Assembly (NCBI GenBank): GCA_035374585.1
Contig: DAOSPF010000023.1
Coordinates: 1-47,966 of the forward strand
Source: JAKPQD01 sp029572965
GTDB lineage: Bacteria > Bacteroidota > Bacteroidia > Bacteroidales > DTGW01
Length of the DNA: 47,966 nt
Direction: 5' to 3'
The notes under the pieces are model-generated. The model saw nothing but the letters and a program-made list of their open reading frames with translations. It was not told the DNA's origin and did not search any database. Below are positions 7,532 through 16,629 of this stretch, one piece after another (positions within the stretch are counted from its first letter, which is position 1; each line of letters begins with the position of its first letter). Both the position numbers and the translations under genes were made by a program.

Positions 7532-8251
7532 ATGATGAAAATAGCATTAATAGGATATGGAAAAATGGGCAAAATGATAGAAGAAATTGCCCTTTTGCGC
7601 GGTCACCAGATTTCGTACCGCATAGACATTGACAATATTGAAGAGCTTGATCAATTAAATCCTTCAAATACAGATGTAGCCATTGAATTTACAACCCCTC
7701 ACAGCGCCTATGGCAATGTGATGAAAGTTTTGAAAAACAAAGTAAACGTAGTATGTGGATCAACAGGATGGAACGACAAACTGCCTGAAGCCCGTAAATA
7801 TGCAGAGTCTAATAATCTTGGTTTTCTTTGGGCTTCCAATTTTAGTATTGGGGTAAATATATTCTTTAAGGTAAATGAATACCTTGCTTCGTTAATGAAA
7901 AACACGGATGGTTATACCCCAGAAATGACCGAAATTCATCATATCCATAAAAAAGATGCACCAAGTGGCACTGCAATAACTCTTGCAGAAGGTATTATCA
8001 AACATTTGCCAACTATCAATACATGGAAACTTGCCCCTGATAATGCATCAGATGCAGTTACCATTGAAGCAAAACGCGAAGGCGAAGTCCCCGGGACCCA
8101 TATCATTAAATATGCCTCAGATGTTGATTATATTGAAATTACTCACTGCGCGCATAATAGAAGAGGCCTTGCACTTGGAGCTGTTGTTGCAGCTGAATTT
8201 TTGAAAGGTAAAAAAGGGAACTTCTCTATGACAGACGTTTTGAATTTTTAA
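7532..8251 (+). CDS. dapB: 4-hydroxy-tetrahydrodipicolinate reductase
   Basis: This 239-residue enzyme reduces hydroxy-tetrahydrodipicolinate with NAD(P)H in the diaminopimelate/lysine pathway. The nucleotide-binding motif is IALIGYGKMGKMI near the N-terminus. The family signature EIHHIHKKDAPSGTA and CGSTGW are present, as is the C-terminal RRGLALGAVVAAEFL. The start could be either of two adjacent ATG codons (7532 or 7535). A hairpin terminator follows, so dapB appears to be transcribed separately from lepB. Confidence 0.96.
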   Translation: MMKIALIGYGKMGKMIEEIALLRGHQISYRIDIDNIEELDQLNPSNTDVAIEFTTPHSAYGNVMKVLKNKVNVVCGSTGWNDKLPEARKYAESNNLGFLWASNFSIGVNIFFKVNEYLASLMKNTDGYTPEMTEIHHIHKKDAPSGTAITLAEGIIKHLPTINTWKLAPDNASDAVTIEAKREGEVPGTHIIKYASDVDYIEITHCAHNRRGLALGAVVAAEFLKGKKGNFSMTDVLNF

Positions 8252-8257
8252 CCATAT

Positions 8258-8290
8258 ACCTTCTTGGTTTCAAAACCTGGAAGGTTTTTT
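8258..8290 (+). terminator. Intrinsic terminator after dapB
   Basis: ACCTTC (8258-8263) pairs with GAAGGT (8280-8285), and an inner GGTTT/AAACC stem extends the hairpin. A run of six T residues follows. It lies 7 bases after the dapB stop. Confidence 0.8.
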
Positions 8291-8416
8291 CTTGTTAAAA
8301 AAGCTTATAATCGCCTGATTTTCTTTAAAAAATATTGCGTTGTCTGTGCTTTGTAAAAAGATTTGTTACTTTAGCGCAACAAACAAAAAACAAGTTTCAT
8401 TTAATCAATCATTTGT

Positions 8417-9808
8417 ATGAAATCATTCCTAAAGCTGTTAAAAAATAAATACTTCAAATTTGGAGTGGCAATCACAATTTACCTTTTATGGGTGATATGG
8501 TTAGGCAACTATTGGTTTTTATTGGGTGCCCCAATTGTTTTTGATATTTATGTAAGCAAAAAAGTTAACTGGACACCCTGGAAAAAGCGTAGTGGAAAAA
8601 ACTCCAAACTTGTAGAATGGATTGATGCAATTATTTTTGCTGTTGTAGCTGTGACTATTATCAATATATTCATTTTTCAAAATTACAAAATCCCGACAGG
8701 TTCTATGGAACGTTCGTTGCTGATTGGAGACCATTTGTATGTTAGCAAACTCAGCTATGGGCCCAGGATTCCTAATACTCCGCTTGCTTTTCCTTTTGCT
8801 CAAAATATATTGTTTGGCACTGTTCCTTCTTTTTCTACTATTATCCAATGGCCTTATAAGCGCCTTGCCGGATTTGGAAAAATAAAAAATGACGATATTG
8901 TTGTTTTTAATTATCCCGAAGGTGATACGGTAGCTCTTGAAATGCCCAGTAACCAAAGCTATTATGACTACATCAACATGCGTATAGAAGAATTGAAAGG
9001 TTTTGATGAAAGAAATAACGTAAAACGTACTGATGAAGAGTATTATGCGCAAGCCCGTAAAGAAGTATGGGACAGATATACTGTTGTATGGCGTCCAGTA
9101 GATAAAACTGACAATTATGTAAAACGTTGTGTGGCAATTGGAGGTGATACTCTTCAGGTTATTGACGGAGAAGTGTTTATAAATGGCAAACCCCAGAAAG
9201 ATATTGATGGAAAACAATTTGTATATTATGTAAAAACCAACGGACAACCTTTCAACTCAAAAGTGTTGGAAGATATGGATATTTACGATAGCGATATCCA
9301 ATACTCTGGAGATGGTGCATTTATGCCTTTGACAAAGTTGAATTATGAAAAGGTTCGTCATTTGAGCAATGTAACAGGTATTGAGCCTATATTCAGAGGA
9401 AAGGGCGAGTGTGATTTACGAGTTTTCCCTCATAACAAAGCGTTTGCATGGAACCAGGATAACTTTGGGCCATTGTATATACCAAAACAAGGAGATTCTA
9501 TAGCTCTTACCCCCAAAAACCTTATATTGTACAAAAGGGTGATAGCTCATTATGAGAAAAATAAGCTCGAAGTAAAAGACAGTATCGCTTATATTAATGG
9601 TAAACCTTCTAAATACTATACTTTTAAAATGAATTATTATTTTATGATGGGTGACAACCGTCATAATTCACTCGATTCTCGTTACTGGGGGTTTGTTCCT
9701 GATGACCATATTATTGGAAGTCCCGTTTTTATATGGCTTTCATTAAACCAAAATAAATCATTCCCAGGAAATATAAGATGGAGCAGGATGTTTATGCTGG
9801 CTAAATAA
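8417..9808 (+). CDS. lepB: Signal peptidase I, long Bacteroidetes form
   Basis: This 463-residue inner-membrane serine protease removes signal peptides from Sec-exported proteins. Hydrophobic segments at about residues 15-45 and 70-87 anchor it. The catalytic serine is S96 in IPTGSMERSLLIGDHLYV and the general-base lysine is K236 in YVKRCVAIGGD. The C-terminal box MMGDNRHNSLDSRYWG is present. It is much longer than the roughly 320-residue E. coli enzyme. About 140 residues separate the Ser and Lys boxes, and a second expansion precedes MGDNR, as in other Bacteroidetes LepB proteins. It follows dapB but is separated from it by a terminator. Confidence 0.95.
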   Translation: MKSFLKLLKNKYFKFGVAITIYLLWVIWLGNYWFLLGAPIVFDIYVSKKVNWTPWKKRSGKNSKLVEWIDAIIFAVVAVTIINIFIFQNYKIPTGSMERSLLIGDHLYVSKLSYGPRIPNTPLAFPFAQNILFGTVPSFSTIIQWPYKRLAGFGKIKNDDIVVFNYPEGDTVALEMPSNQSYYDYINMRIEELKGFDERNNVKRTDEEYYAQARKEVWDRYTVVWRPVDKTDNYVKRCVAIGGDTLQVIDGEVFINGKPQKDIDGKQFVYYVKTNGQPFNSKVLEDMDIYDSDIQYSGDGAFMPLTKLNYEKVRHLSNVTGIEPIFRGKGECDLRVFPHNKAFAWNQDNFGPLYIPKQGDSIALTPKNLILYKRVIAHYEKNKLEVKDSIAYINGKPSKYYTFKMNYYFMMGDNRHNSLDSRYWGFVPDDHIIGSPVFIWLSLNQNKSFPGNIRWSRMFMLAK

Positions 9809-9853
9809 AAAGAAGCAAAAAAAGAGGCTGTAAAAAAATTGTATATTTTATCA

Positions 9854-10088
9854 CACTGTTGTCCGGTAAAATAAAAAATAGATACTTATAAATACTAGTA
9901 ATATCGTTGAATAGAAACTGGTTGCCCTGCTGGGGCATAATTTTAACGATGTTTAATTTTACTGCAAACAGGACGTGGCTATGCAACTAAATAATAGCAA
10001 CGTAGCTGCGAACTGTTGTAGGACAGTCCAATACACCCAAAGGTCTCTAAGCTGCTTAGCGGCGATCTTTTTTTACCAGACAACAGTG
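9854..10088. mobile_element. MITE-like element or internally deleted insertion sequence
   Basis: Within the 307-base gap between lepB and the peptidase gene, 9854-9871 and 10071-10088 form an 18-base terminal inverted repeat matching at 17 positions (CACTGTTGTCyGGTAAAA and its complement). The 235 bases they enclose carry no convincing ORF. No clear target-site duplication was seen. The size and ends suggest a non-autonomous element mobilised by a transposase encoded elsewhere. The flanks (9809-9853, 10089-10115) hold only A/T-rich sequence. Confidence 0.6.
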
Positions 10089-10115
10089 TTAAAAATCAGG
10101 GCTTCAATCTTTTAT

Positions 10116-12779
10116 TTATTGGGCAATATATTTTACTGTATTTGAGCTGTGTTCACTTTGAACATTGATGAAATAAACTCCTTTGCTCAATTTATTGAGA
10201 TTGATTTGTTTGCTGAACTCTTGTGGCGTTTTGTATTCATTAGATTGATATACTAAGGTCCCGTTTATTCCGAATATTCTTATTTTGAGCCTTTCGGTAT
10301 AATCAGATTTGTAATGCACCGTAAAAACCCCTTTTCCAGGATTGGGGAACAATGTAAGGTTTTCTGATGTTGAAATTTGATTTATAGCTGTTGTTATTTC
10401 AGTATCGGTAATGGTTATATAAAATTCGCCTTCAACGCCCCCAAAACTGCCATCAACCTGCAACCAATAGGTTTTCCCTGGAATTACGGTAATTTCGTCA
10501 AGAGCGGCAGCGTAATTGTCTTCTATACCATAATAATCGTCATTGGCAGCAACAAGGTCTTCAAACTTTATATTGTCGCAGCTTTCAGAAGAATACAGGG
10601 CTAATTGGTTGTCCATGCCTCTTGTATTAACAGAAAGTTTGCCATTGTCAGGACCGATAACTTTGAACCATACAGAATTCTGCACCCCGCCTTCATTACA
10701 CCAGGTTTTATCTAAGTAGCAGTTTGTATCTGCAGGATGAACTTCGTTATAATCCGCTGTAGCCCCAACGTTTGAGAATGGGCCATTTTCTCCCGGGCTT
10801 AATGTTATTGCATTGCAAGGTTTATCGTTTGATGGGGGATTTTTCAGGTAAACGTTCAGCGAATATTGTCCCTGACAATTACCTTGTTTTGCTGTTAAAG
10901 TAAATTTATATAAACCTGGATTGTCAGCTTTAAATACAACCGATTTTGAAAATGTGTCCGATAAATTAGTTGATGGGTACCAGTTGTAGCTGTCTGCATC
11001 AACAATAGCTGTAAGTATTGCTGAATCAGATTGTTTGATGTATGTCGGGGCTGCAATAAGTGTTGTAAGCGAATTTACAACTTTAATAGGTTTACTAAAC
11101 GAAACGGTATCATTTCCTCCAATAACATATAAAGCCGGATAGCGAAGCCCAGATTTAGCGTTGCTGCTGTATGTCACTACGTGCGGCCCGGCTCCGGTAG
11201 CATAGGCAGGAGAAGCGTCTTCTCCAAATACCCATAAATATTTATTAATATTTCCGTTTGTTTTGGCTGTATAAGTAACTGTACTGCCTGCACATACTTC
11301 ATATTTATCTGTAGTAAATACTGCAACAGGTTTTGAAGGGGTAATAGCATACAGGTGAGCTATAATGTTGGCTTCCCATCCAACAACATCAGAACCTAAT
11401 GCCTGCCAAATATTCCCGTTAGCGCTTACCCATTGATAGCCGGATGGATAAACAAACGGATTGGCGTACTCTTCGCCATTGACATCAGTTTTTAATTCAA
11501 CAGGTATAGAATAGTTTACTCCCGGTGTAAAATAGGTAAGCTTAACGTAAAAAGTACCTTCAACTTCTGCCATAATGTCAAAAGCATAAGTGCCGGGGCA
11601 TTGCACTGGCACATTAACCGAATGATGGATTAATGTTGACAGAGAATCAGAGTAAATATCAATAGTAAGGGATGAGCCTGTTACAGGCAAAAAAGTACTT
11701 AAGCTTTTTAACAGCTTTTTTGAAGCAGAAGTGTATTTTAACAAGGCATAATTACTTTCTTTTTCATATCCAAAAAAGCTTACAACGCCAATATTATTGT
11801 ATTTAAATACAGTGTCAACAGATTCCGTAGCCCACATAGTTGGATAATACGAAGCAGGTTTTAATATTTGTTTATCTCCATAAGCGATGTAAAAAAAACC
11901 TGAAGCGCCCCATGTTGTGCCCCAGCTGTTTTTAGCAATCCATGCCCCTTTGCCAGCTTGGGTTGTAATAGTATCGTTCCATCCTACAATACTAATGGCA
12001 TGGTTGGGCCCGGTTCGGTCTGTTGAGTAAAAAATGTTTGTTTTCTTTTTATAATAGGCAGTGTCCCAATGGATGTTAGTTGCTACTGCTCCATAGTCCA
12101 TTATAACTTTTTTTATCATCGGGATATTTCCATAAATACGTCGTGATTCAGGAAAGTAAGCAACAGGTTTTGCTTTTTTACAAGTAAATGTAGATATGTC
12201 AGTGGTATTGTATGGTACATCTGTTTCTAAAACGGCACCTTGAAGCCGCGATAAATAGGCTTGTGCAAAAAATTCGTTACCGCCTGCCCCAAAAGCCCAA
12301 CTGTAACCATGACAGGTTGCCATGTTTTGTTCAGATAAGTCAAGCGCATTGATAGCAGAAAGTGGATTATACCACATTGACTCAATAGAGCTCAAAGCTG
12401 CAAAAGCCCAACAATTGCCGCCTGTATTGCCACTTCCCTGGTTTTTTACAGGTGAAACCAGGTTGTCATATTTTTGGCTTGTTTCGTTATATATTTTTCG
12501 CAAATCAAATACCGATGGAAGCCCTGAAACCATAGCAGATTTAAGTTTTGAGCTTTCTTCATTTTCTATATAATATTCGCTCAATTGTGTATAAGGAGGG
12601 ATATACCCGGTTGTCTTTTCATCAATAGCAGCCCGCAATGATTTTTTCTTTTGGTAAAACTCAGTAAGTTCTTTGTTAACAGGGGGTATGTGTTTTTTCA
12701 ATTGGGCAATTCCTACAGAAAAAGAAAAAAACAACAAAAGGGTAGTAATAAATGCCTGCCTGAAGTTTCTGATATTCAT
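10116..12779 (-). CDS. Secreted papain-family (C1) peptidase with PKD and T9SS sorting domains
   Basis: This is an 887-residue secreted protein. The start at 12779 (MNIRNFRQAFITTL) gives a clean signal peptide ending near GIAQ; an upstream in-frame ATG at 12830 would add 17 poorly fitting residues. Domains in order: signal peptide; a short pro-region; a C1A peptidase with C123 (GGNCWAFA), H260 (GPNHAISIVGW) and N284 (AKNSWGTTWG); a PKD-like domain starting near PVAVFTTDKYEVC; a bacterial PPC-like beta domain (NDKPCNAITL to YITITDTE); and a C-terminal T9SS type A sorting domain (LTLFPNPGKGVFTV to KGVYFINVQSE). It should leave the cell through the Por system and act outside on protein. It is transcribed alone, divergently from secA. 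Confidence 0.92.
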   Translation of the reverse strand: MNIRNFRQAFITTLLLFFSFSVGIAQLKKHIPPVNKELTEFYQKKKSLRAAIDEKTTGYIPPYTQLSEYYIENEESSKLKSAMVSGLPSVFDLRKIYNETSQKYDNLVSPVKNQGSGNTGGNCWAFAALSSIESMWYNPLSAINALDLSEQNMATCHGYSWAFGAGGNEFFAQAYLSRLQGAVLETDVPYNTTDISTFTCKKAKPVAYFPESRRIYGNIPMIKKVIMDYGAVATNIHWDTAYYKKKTNIFYSTDRTGPNHAISIVGWNDTITTQAGKGAWIAKNSWGTTWGASGFFYIAYGDKQILKPASYYPTMWATESVDTVFKYNNIGVVSFFGYEKESNYALLKYTSASKKLLKSLSTFLPVTGSSLTIDIYSDSLSTLIHHSVNVPVQCPGTYAFDIMAEVEGTFYVKLTYFTPGVNYSIPVELKTDVNGEEYANPFVYPSGYQWVSANGNIWQALGSDVVGWEANIIAHLYAITPSKPVAVFTTDKYEVCAGSTVTYTAKTNGNINKYLWVFGEDASPAYATGAGPHVVTYSSNAKSGLRYPALYVIGGNDTVSFSKPIKVVNSLTTLIAAPTYIKQSDSAILTAIVDADSYNWYPSTNLSDTFSKSVVFKADNPGLYKFTLTAKQGNCQGQYSLNVYLKNPPSNDKPCNAITLSPGENGPFSNVGATADYNEVHPADTNCYLDKTWCNEGGVQNSVWFKVIGPDNGKLSVNTRGMDNQLALYSSESCDNIKFEDLVAANDDYYGIEDNYAAALDEITVIPGKTYWLQVDGSFGGVEGEFYITITDTEITTAINQISTSENLTLFPNPGKGVFTVHYKSDYTERLKIRIFGINGTLVYQSNEYKTPQEFSKQINLNKLSKGVYFINVQSEHSSNTVKYIAQ

Positions 12780-12941
12780 GTTATAATAGATTTCGTAATG
12801 TTTGTAGATATTCAATGGTTTTAAAAACATAAAATTAGCAAAAATTATGACATAATATACTTGGTATGATAGTTGTCAACTTAAAAGATTTTTGGTTCAC
12901 AACTTTTTGTCCAACTAACAAGTAGTTGCCATAAAATAGTA

Positions 12942-12949
12942 TATTTTTG
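12942..12949 (+). promoter_or_regulatory. -7 box upstream of secA
   Basis: TATTTTTG matches TAnnTTTG exactly, 49 bases before the secA start. The nearest TTG upstream (12926-12928) is only 13 bases away, so the -33 element is weak or absent. Confidence 0.4.
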
Positions 12950-12998
12950 TTGCCAAAATTTTGAAAACTGAATTTTTTTAAGATATAAAAACAATAAA

Positions 12999-15900
12999 AT
13001 GAGCATTATTGAAAATTTGATCAGGAGTTTTTTTGGTTCTAAATCTGACCGTGATATTAAAGAAATTATGCCAATTGTGGCTAAAATACTGGCAGAATAT
13101 GATAAGCTGAAAAACCTGAGCAATGACGAATTAAGGGCTTTAAGCTCGAATTTGAAAAACGAAATCAGGGACTTGATAAAAACAGAAAACGAGAAGGTTG
13201 ATGCCTTAAAACAACAAGCAGACAATCCTGAGCTATCGATAGAAGAAAAAGAAGATATTTACAGGGACATTGATAAACTTGAAAAGCAAATAGATACCCT
13301 TGTAAAAGACAAGCTGGACGAAATGTTACCATTGGCATTTGCCATTGTAAAAGATACAGCCCGCCGTTTTTGTGAAAATGAAAAACTTGAAGTTACAGCT
13401 ACTGATTTTGACCGTAATCTTGCTTCAAGCCGTAAAAGTATTGAAATTATCGGGGATAAGGCTTATTATAGTAAAAGATGGATGGCCGGAGGCAATGAAA
13501 TAACATGGGATATGATACATTACGACTGCCAGTTGATTGGAGGTATTGTATTGCATCAGGGTAAAATTTCTGAGATGGCTACCGGAGAAGGTAAAACATT
13601 GGTTGCAACTTTGCCTGTGTTTCTGAATGCTTTGGCCGGGCGAGGGGTTCATGTTGTTACGGTAAACGATTATCTTGCCCGTCGTGACTCGGAGTGGATG
13701 GGTACGCTGTACGAGTTTCATGGCCTTTCTGTTGATTGTATTGATAAGCATCAGCCTAACTCAGAAGCCAGGCGTAAAGCATATTTGGCTGATATTACTT
13801 TTGGTACTAACAATGAGTTTGGCTTTGACTATTTGCGAGACAACATGACAAGCAGCCCGTCTGAATTGGTTCAGCGTGTCCATAATTATGCTATTGTGGA
13901 TGAGGTGGACTCTGTACTTATTGACGATGCCCGTACACCACTTATTATATCCGGCCCGATCCCAAGAGGAGAAAACCATGAATTTGAAATGTTCAAACCT
14001 AAGGTAGAGTCGTTGTATAACGCTCAGCGTAAGCTTGTTACACAAATTTTGGCAGATGCAAAAAAAGCTATTGATGCCGGCGACAAAGAAAAAGGTGGGT
14101 TATTGTTGTTGAGGGCATACAAAGGCTTGCCCAAAAATAAAGCTTTAATCAAGTTACTTAGTGAAGAAGGCTTGAAAAACCTGATGCTTAAGACCGAAAA
14201 TTTTTATATGCAGGACAATAACAAGCAAATGCACCTTGTTACAGATGAGCTTTATTTTGTTATTGACGAAAAAAACAATAGTATTGAGTTGACTGATAAA
14301 GGTATTGACCTGATTACAACCACCTCAGAAGACTCATCGTTTTTTATCCTGCCTGACATTGGGAGTGAAATAGCGGATATTGAAAAAAATATTACAGATC
14401 CGGCTAAAAAACTTGAGAAAAAAGAAAAACTTTTGCAGGATTATGCTATAAAAGCCGAACGCGTACATACCGTAAACCAACTTTTAAAGGCTTATACTTT
14501 ATTTGAAAAAGACATTGAATACGTGGTTATGGACAACAAAGTAAAAATTGTTGACGAACAAACCGGGCGTATTCTTGAAGGCCGCCGTTATTCTGATGGG
14601 TTACACCAGGCTATTGAAGCTAAAGAAAATGTAAAAATAGAAGCTGCAACACAAACCTTTGCAACCATCACTTTACAGAACTATTTCAGGATGTACAAGA
14701 AACTTGCAGGTATGACCGGTACAGCCGAAACTGAAGCTGGAGAGTTTTGGAACATTTACAAACTTGATGTTGTGGTTATCCCAACCAATCGTCCGGTTAT
14801 TAGAAAAGATTTTGAAGATAAAGTATATAAGACAAAACGCGAAAAATATAATGCCGTAATTGATGAAATAGCTGAGCTTATCGAAGCTGGCCGTCCGGTA
14901 TTGGTTGGTACCACTTCGGTTGAAATATCAGAGTTGCTTAGCCGTATGCTCAAAATTCGCGGTATTAAGCATAATGTACTAAATGCAAAGTTGCATCAAA
15001 AGGAAGCAGAAATTGTTGCAGAAGCTGGTAAATCAAAGACTGTGACTATTGCTACAAACATGGCAGGTCGTGGTACTGACATTAAACTATCTGCTGAAGT
15101 TAAGGCTGCCGGAGGTTTGGCCATTATTGGCACCGAAAGGCATGAGTCTCGCCGTGTTGACAGACAGTTGCGTGGTCGTGCAGGCCGTCAGGGCGACCCT
15201 GGTTCTTCACAGTTTTTTGTTTCGTTAGAAGATGACTTGATGCGACTCTTTGGTTCTGATCGTATTGCTTCTATCATGGACAGGCTGGGGTTGAAAGAAG
15301 GTGAAGTTATTCAGCATTCAATGATTTCAAGGTCTATCGAAAGGGCACAAAAGAAAGTAGAAGAAAACAACTTTGGTATCCGTAAGCGGTTGCTCGAATA
15401 TGACGATGTGATGAACTCGCAGCGTGAAGTGATATACAAACGTCGCAGAAATGCTTTGTTTGGAGAGCGTTTGACCCTCGATATATCCAACATGTTGCTT
15501 GATATATGCGAAAATATTGTTGAACGCAATCATGAGGCTGGAGACTTTGAACAGTTTAACCTGGATATAATCATGAATTTAGCAGTAGAATCTCCTTTTA
15601 CCGAAAAAGAGTTTAAGGAAATGTCTGTTAAAGAAATGATTGAAAAATTACATGCTGGTGTTTGGGAAGCTTATAAGCATAAGATGAACCAGATAGCCCA
15701 ACAAGTGGCCCCTGTAATTAAAGATGTTTATGAGAAACAAGGGGCACAGTATGAGAATATGGTTGTTCCTATCTCAGACGGCATACACGTATATCAGATT
15801 TTGTTCAACCTCAAGAAAGGAGCTGAAAGCAACGGGGCTGAAATGATAAAAAGTTTTGAAAAGCTTGCAATTCTGATGAATATTGACGATGCTTGGCGTG

Positions 15901-16301
15901 AGCACCTTCGTGAAATGGACGACCTGAAACAATCTGTTCAGAATGCTGCTTATGAGCAGAAAGACCCGCTTTTGATTTACAAGTTTGAGTCATTTAAGCT
16001 TTTCCGCACCATGATTGAGAATGTAAACAAGCAAATAGTTTCATTGCTAATGAAAGGGCATGTTCATTCTCCAGAACAAAATCAACCGCAGCGCCAACAA
16101 GCTCCTCACAAAATTGATTTGAGCAAACTCAACATGAGCCGTTCAAATTCATTGCCGGGAAGCAGGCCCCAGATGAATACCAACAGAGAACAACAACCTA
16201 TGCAGCCTATTAAGGTAGAAAAAAGGATTGGCCGTAATGATCCCTGCCCTTGTGGAAGCGGTAAAAAATATAAAAACTGTCATGGACAGAACGCAGAATA
16301 A
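12999..16301 (+). CDS. secA: Protein translocase ATPase SecA
   Basis: This 1100-residue motor ATPase drives preproteins through SecYEG. Visible are the Walker A motif MATGEGKT (about residues 193-200), the DEAD-like box VDEVDSVLIDDARTPLIISG, the motif ATNMAGRGTDIKL, the RQLRGRAGRQGDPGSS helicase motif and the C-terminal zinc-binding tail CPCGSGKKYKNCHG. It is about 200 residues longer than E. coli SecA. The extra sequence lies largely between residues about 325 and 480, rich in charged helical sequence, as is usual in Bacteroidetes. A glutamine-rich linker precedes the zinc tail. A small conserved-type protein follows 22 bases downstream. Confidence 0.97.
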   Translation: MSIIENLIRSFFGSKSDRDIKEIMPIVAKILAEYDKLKNLSNDELRALSSNLKNEIRDLIKTENEKVDALKQQADNPELSIEEKEDIYRDIDKLEKQIDTLVKDKLDEMLPLAFAIVKDTARRFCENEKLEVTATDFDRNLASSRKSIEIIGDKAYYSKRWMAGGNEITWDMIHYDCQLIGGIVLHQGKISEMATGEGKTLVATLPVFLNALAGRGVHVVTVNDYLARRDSEWMGTLYEFHGLSVDCIDKHQPNSEARRKAYLADITFGTNNEFGFDYLRDNMTSSPSELVQRVHNYAIVDEVDSVLIDDARTPLIISGPIPRGENHEFEMFKPKVESLYNAQRKLVTQILADAKKAIDAGDKEKGGLLLLRAYKGLPKNKALIKLLSEEGLKNLMLKTENFYMQDNNKQMHLVTDELYFVIDEKNNSIELTDKGIDLITTTSEDSSFFILPDIGSEIADIEKNITDPAKKLEKKEKLLQDYAIKAERVHTVNQLLKAYTLFEKDIEYVVMDNKVKIVDEQTGRILEGRRYSDGLHQAIEAKENVKIEAATQTFATITLQNYFRMYKKLAGMTGTAETEAGEFWNIYKLDVVVIPTNRPVIRKDFEDKVYKTKREKYNAVIDEIAELIEAGRPVLVGTTSVEISELLSRMLKIRGIKHNVLNAKLHQKEAEIVAEAGKSKTVTIATNMAGRGTDIKLSAEVKAAGGLAIIGTERHESRRVDRQLRGRAGRQGDPGSSQFFVSLEDDLMRLFGSDRIASIMDRLGLKEGEVIQHSMISRSIERAQKKVEENNFGIRKRLLEYDDVMNSQREVIYKRRRNALFGERLTLDISNMLLDICENIVERNHEAGDFEQFNLDIIMNLAVESPFTEKEFKEMSVKEMIEKLHAGVWEAYKHKMNQIAQQVAPVIKDVYEKQGAQYENMVVPISDGIHVYQILFNLKKGAESNGAEMIKSFEKLAILMNIDDAWREHLREMDDLKQSVQNAAYEQKDPLLIYKFESFKLFRTMIENVNKQIVSLLMKGHVHSPEQNQPQRQQAPHKIDLSKLNMSRSNSLPGSRPQMNTNREQQPMQPIKVEKRIGRNDPCPCGSGKKYKNCHGQNAE

Positions 16302-16323
16302 TTAACAATTAAAATTGAAAAAT

Positions 16324-16605
16324 ATGGCTAATAAAAGAACTCTCAAGAAAGATATTAATTATCTGACATACGAACTGATTTCAGAAGTTTTGGTTTACAG
16401 ATTTTATCATCCAGAGGCTGATCAAAATGTGTTGAACGAAATTTTGGGAACACTGATCGAAAACCGAAATAACCTTGTTGGCAGGATTAACCATATCAAC
16501 GGGAAAGACAACCCCAAGTTGGTGAAACAGCATTTTAGCTCTATCCGTAAGGATTTTCAAAACAGCGTGACTATACTCGATAAGTTGGCTAAAACTAAAA
16601 AGTAA
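16324..16605 (+). CDS. Small Bacteroidetes-type protein downstream of secA, unknown function
   Basis: This is a 93-residue charged, soluble, probably all-helical protein starting MANKRTLKKDINYLTYEL. I recall similar small proteins with the same start in other Bacteroidetes, but no function. There is no signal peptide, membrane segment or metal motif. The start at ATG 16324 is preferred over a TTG nine bases upstream. It lies 22 bases after secA and 24 bases before the next gene, so co-transcription is likely. A role linked to translocation is possible from position only. Confidence 0.8.
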   Translation: MANKRTLKKDINYLTYELISEVLVYRFYHPEADQNVLNEILGTLIENRNNLVGRINHINGKDNPKLVKQHFSSIRKDFQNSVTILDKLAKTKK

Positions 16606-16629
16606 TAATTTAAGGCTATTTAGTTTTCT

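Noticed and set aside
8519..9247. 242-codon open frame antisense to lepB
   Set aside because: It lies wholly within a conserved signal peptidase gene; its composition is that of a reverse-frame shadow.
12852..12879. E. coli-like promoter TTGACA-N16-TATTAT on the minus strand before the peptidase gene
   Set aside because: Bacteroidetes primary sigma does not use these boxes, and one chance match in AT-rich DNA is weak evidence.
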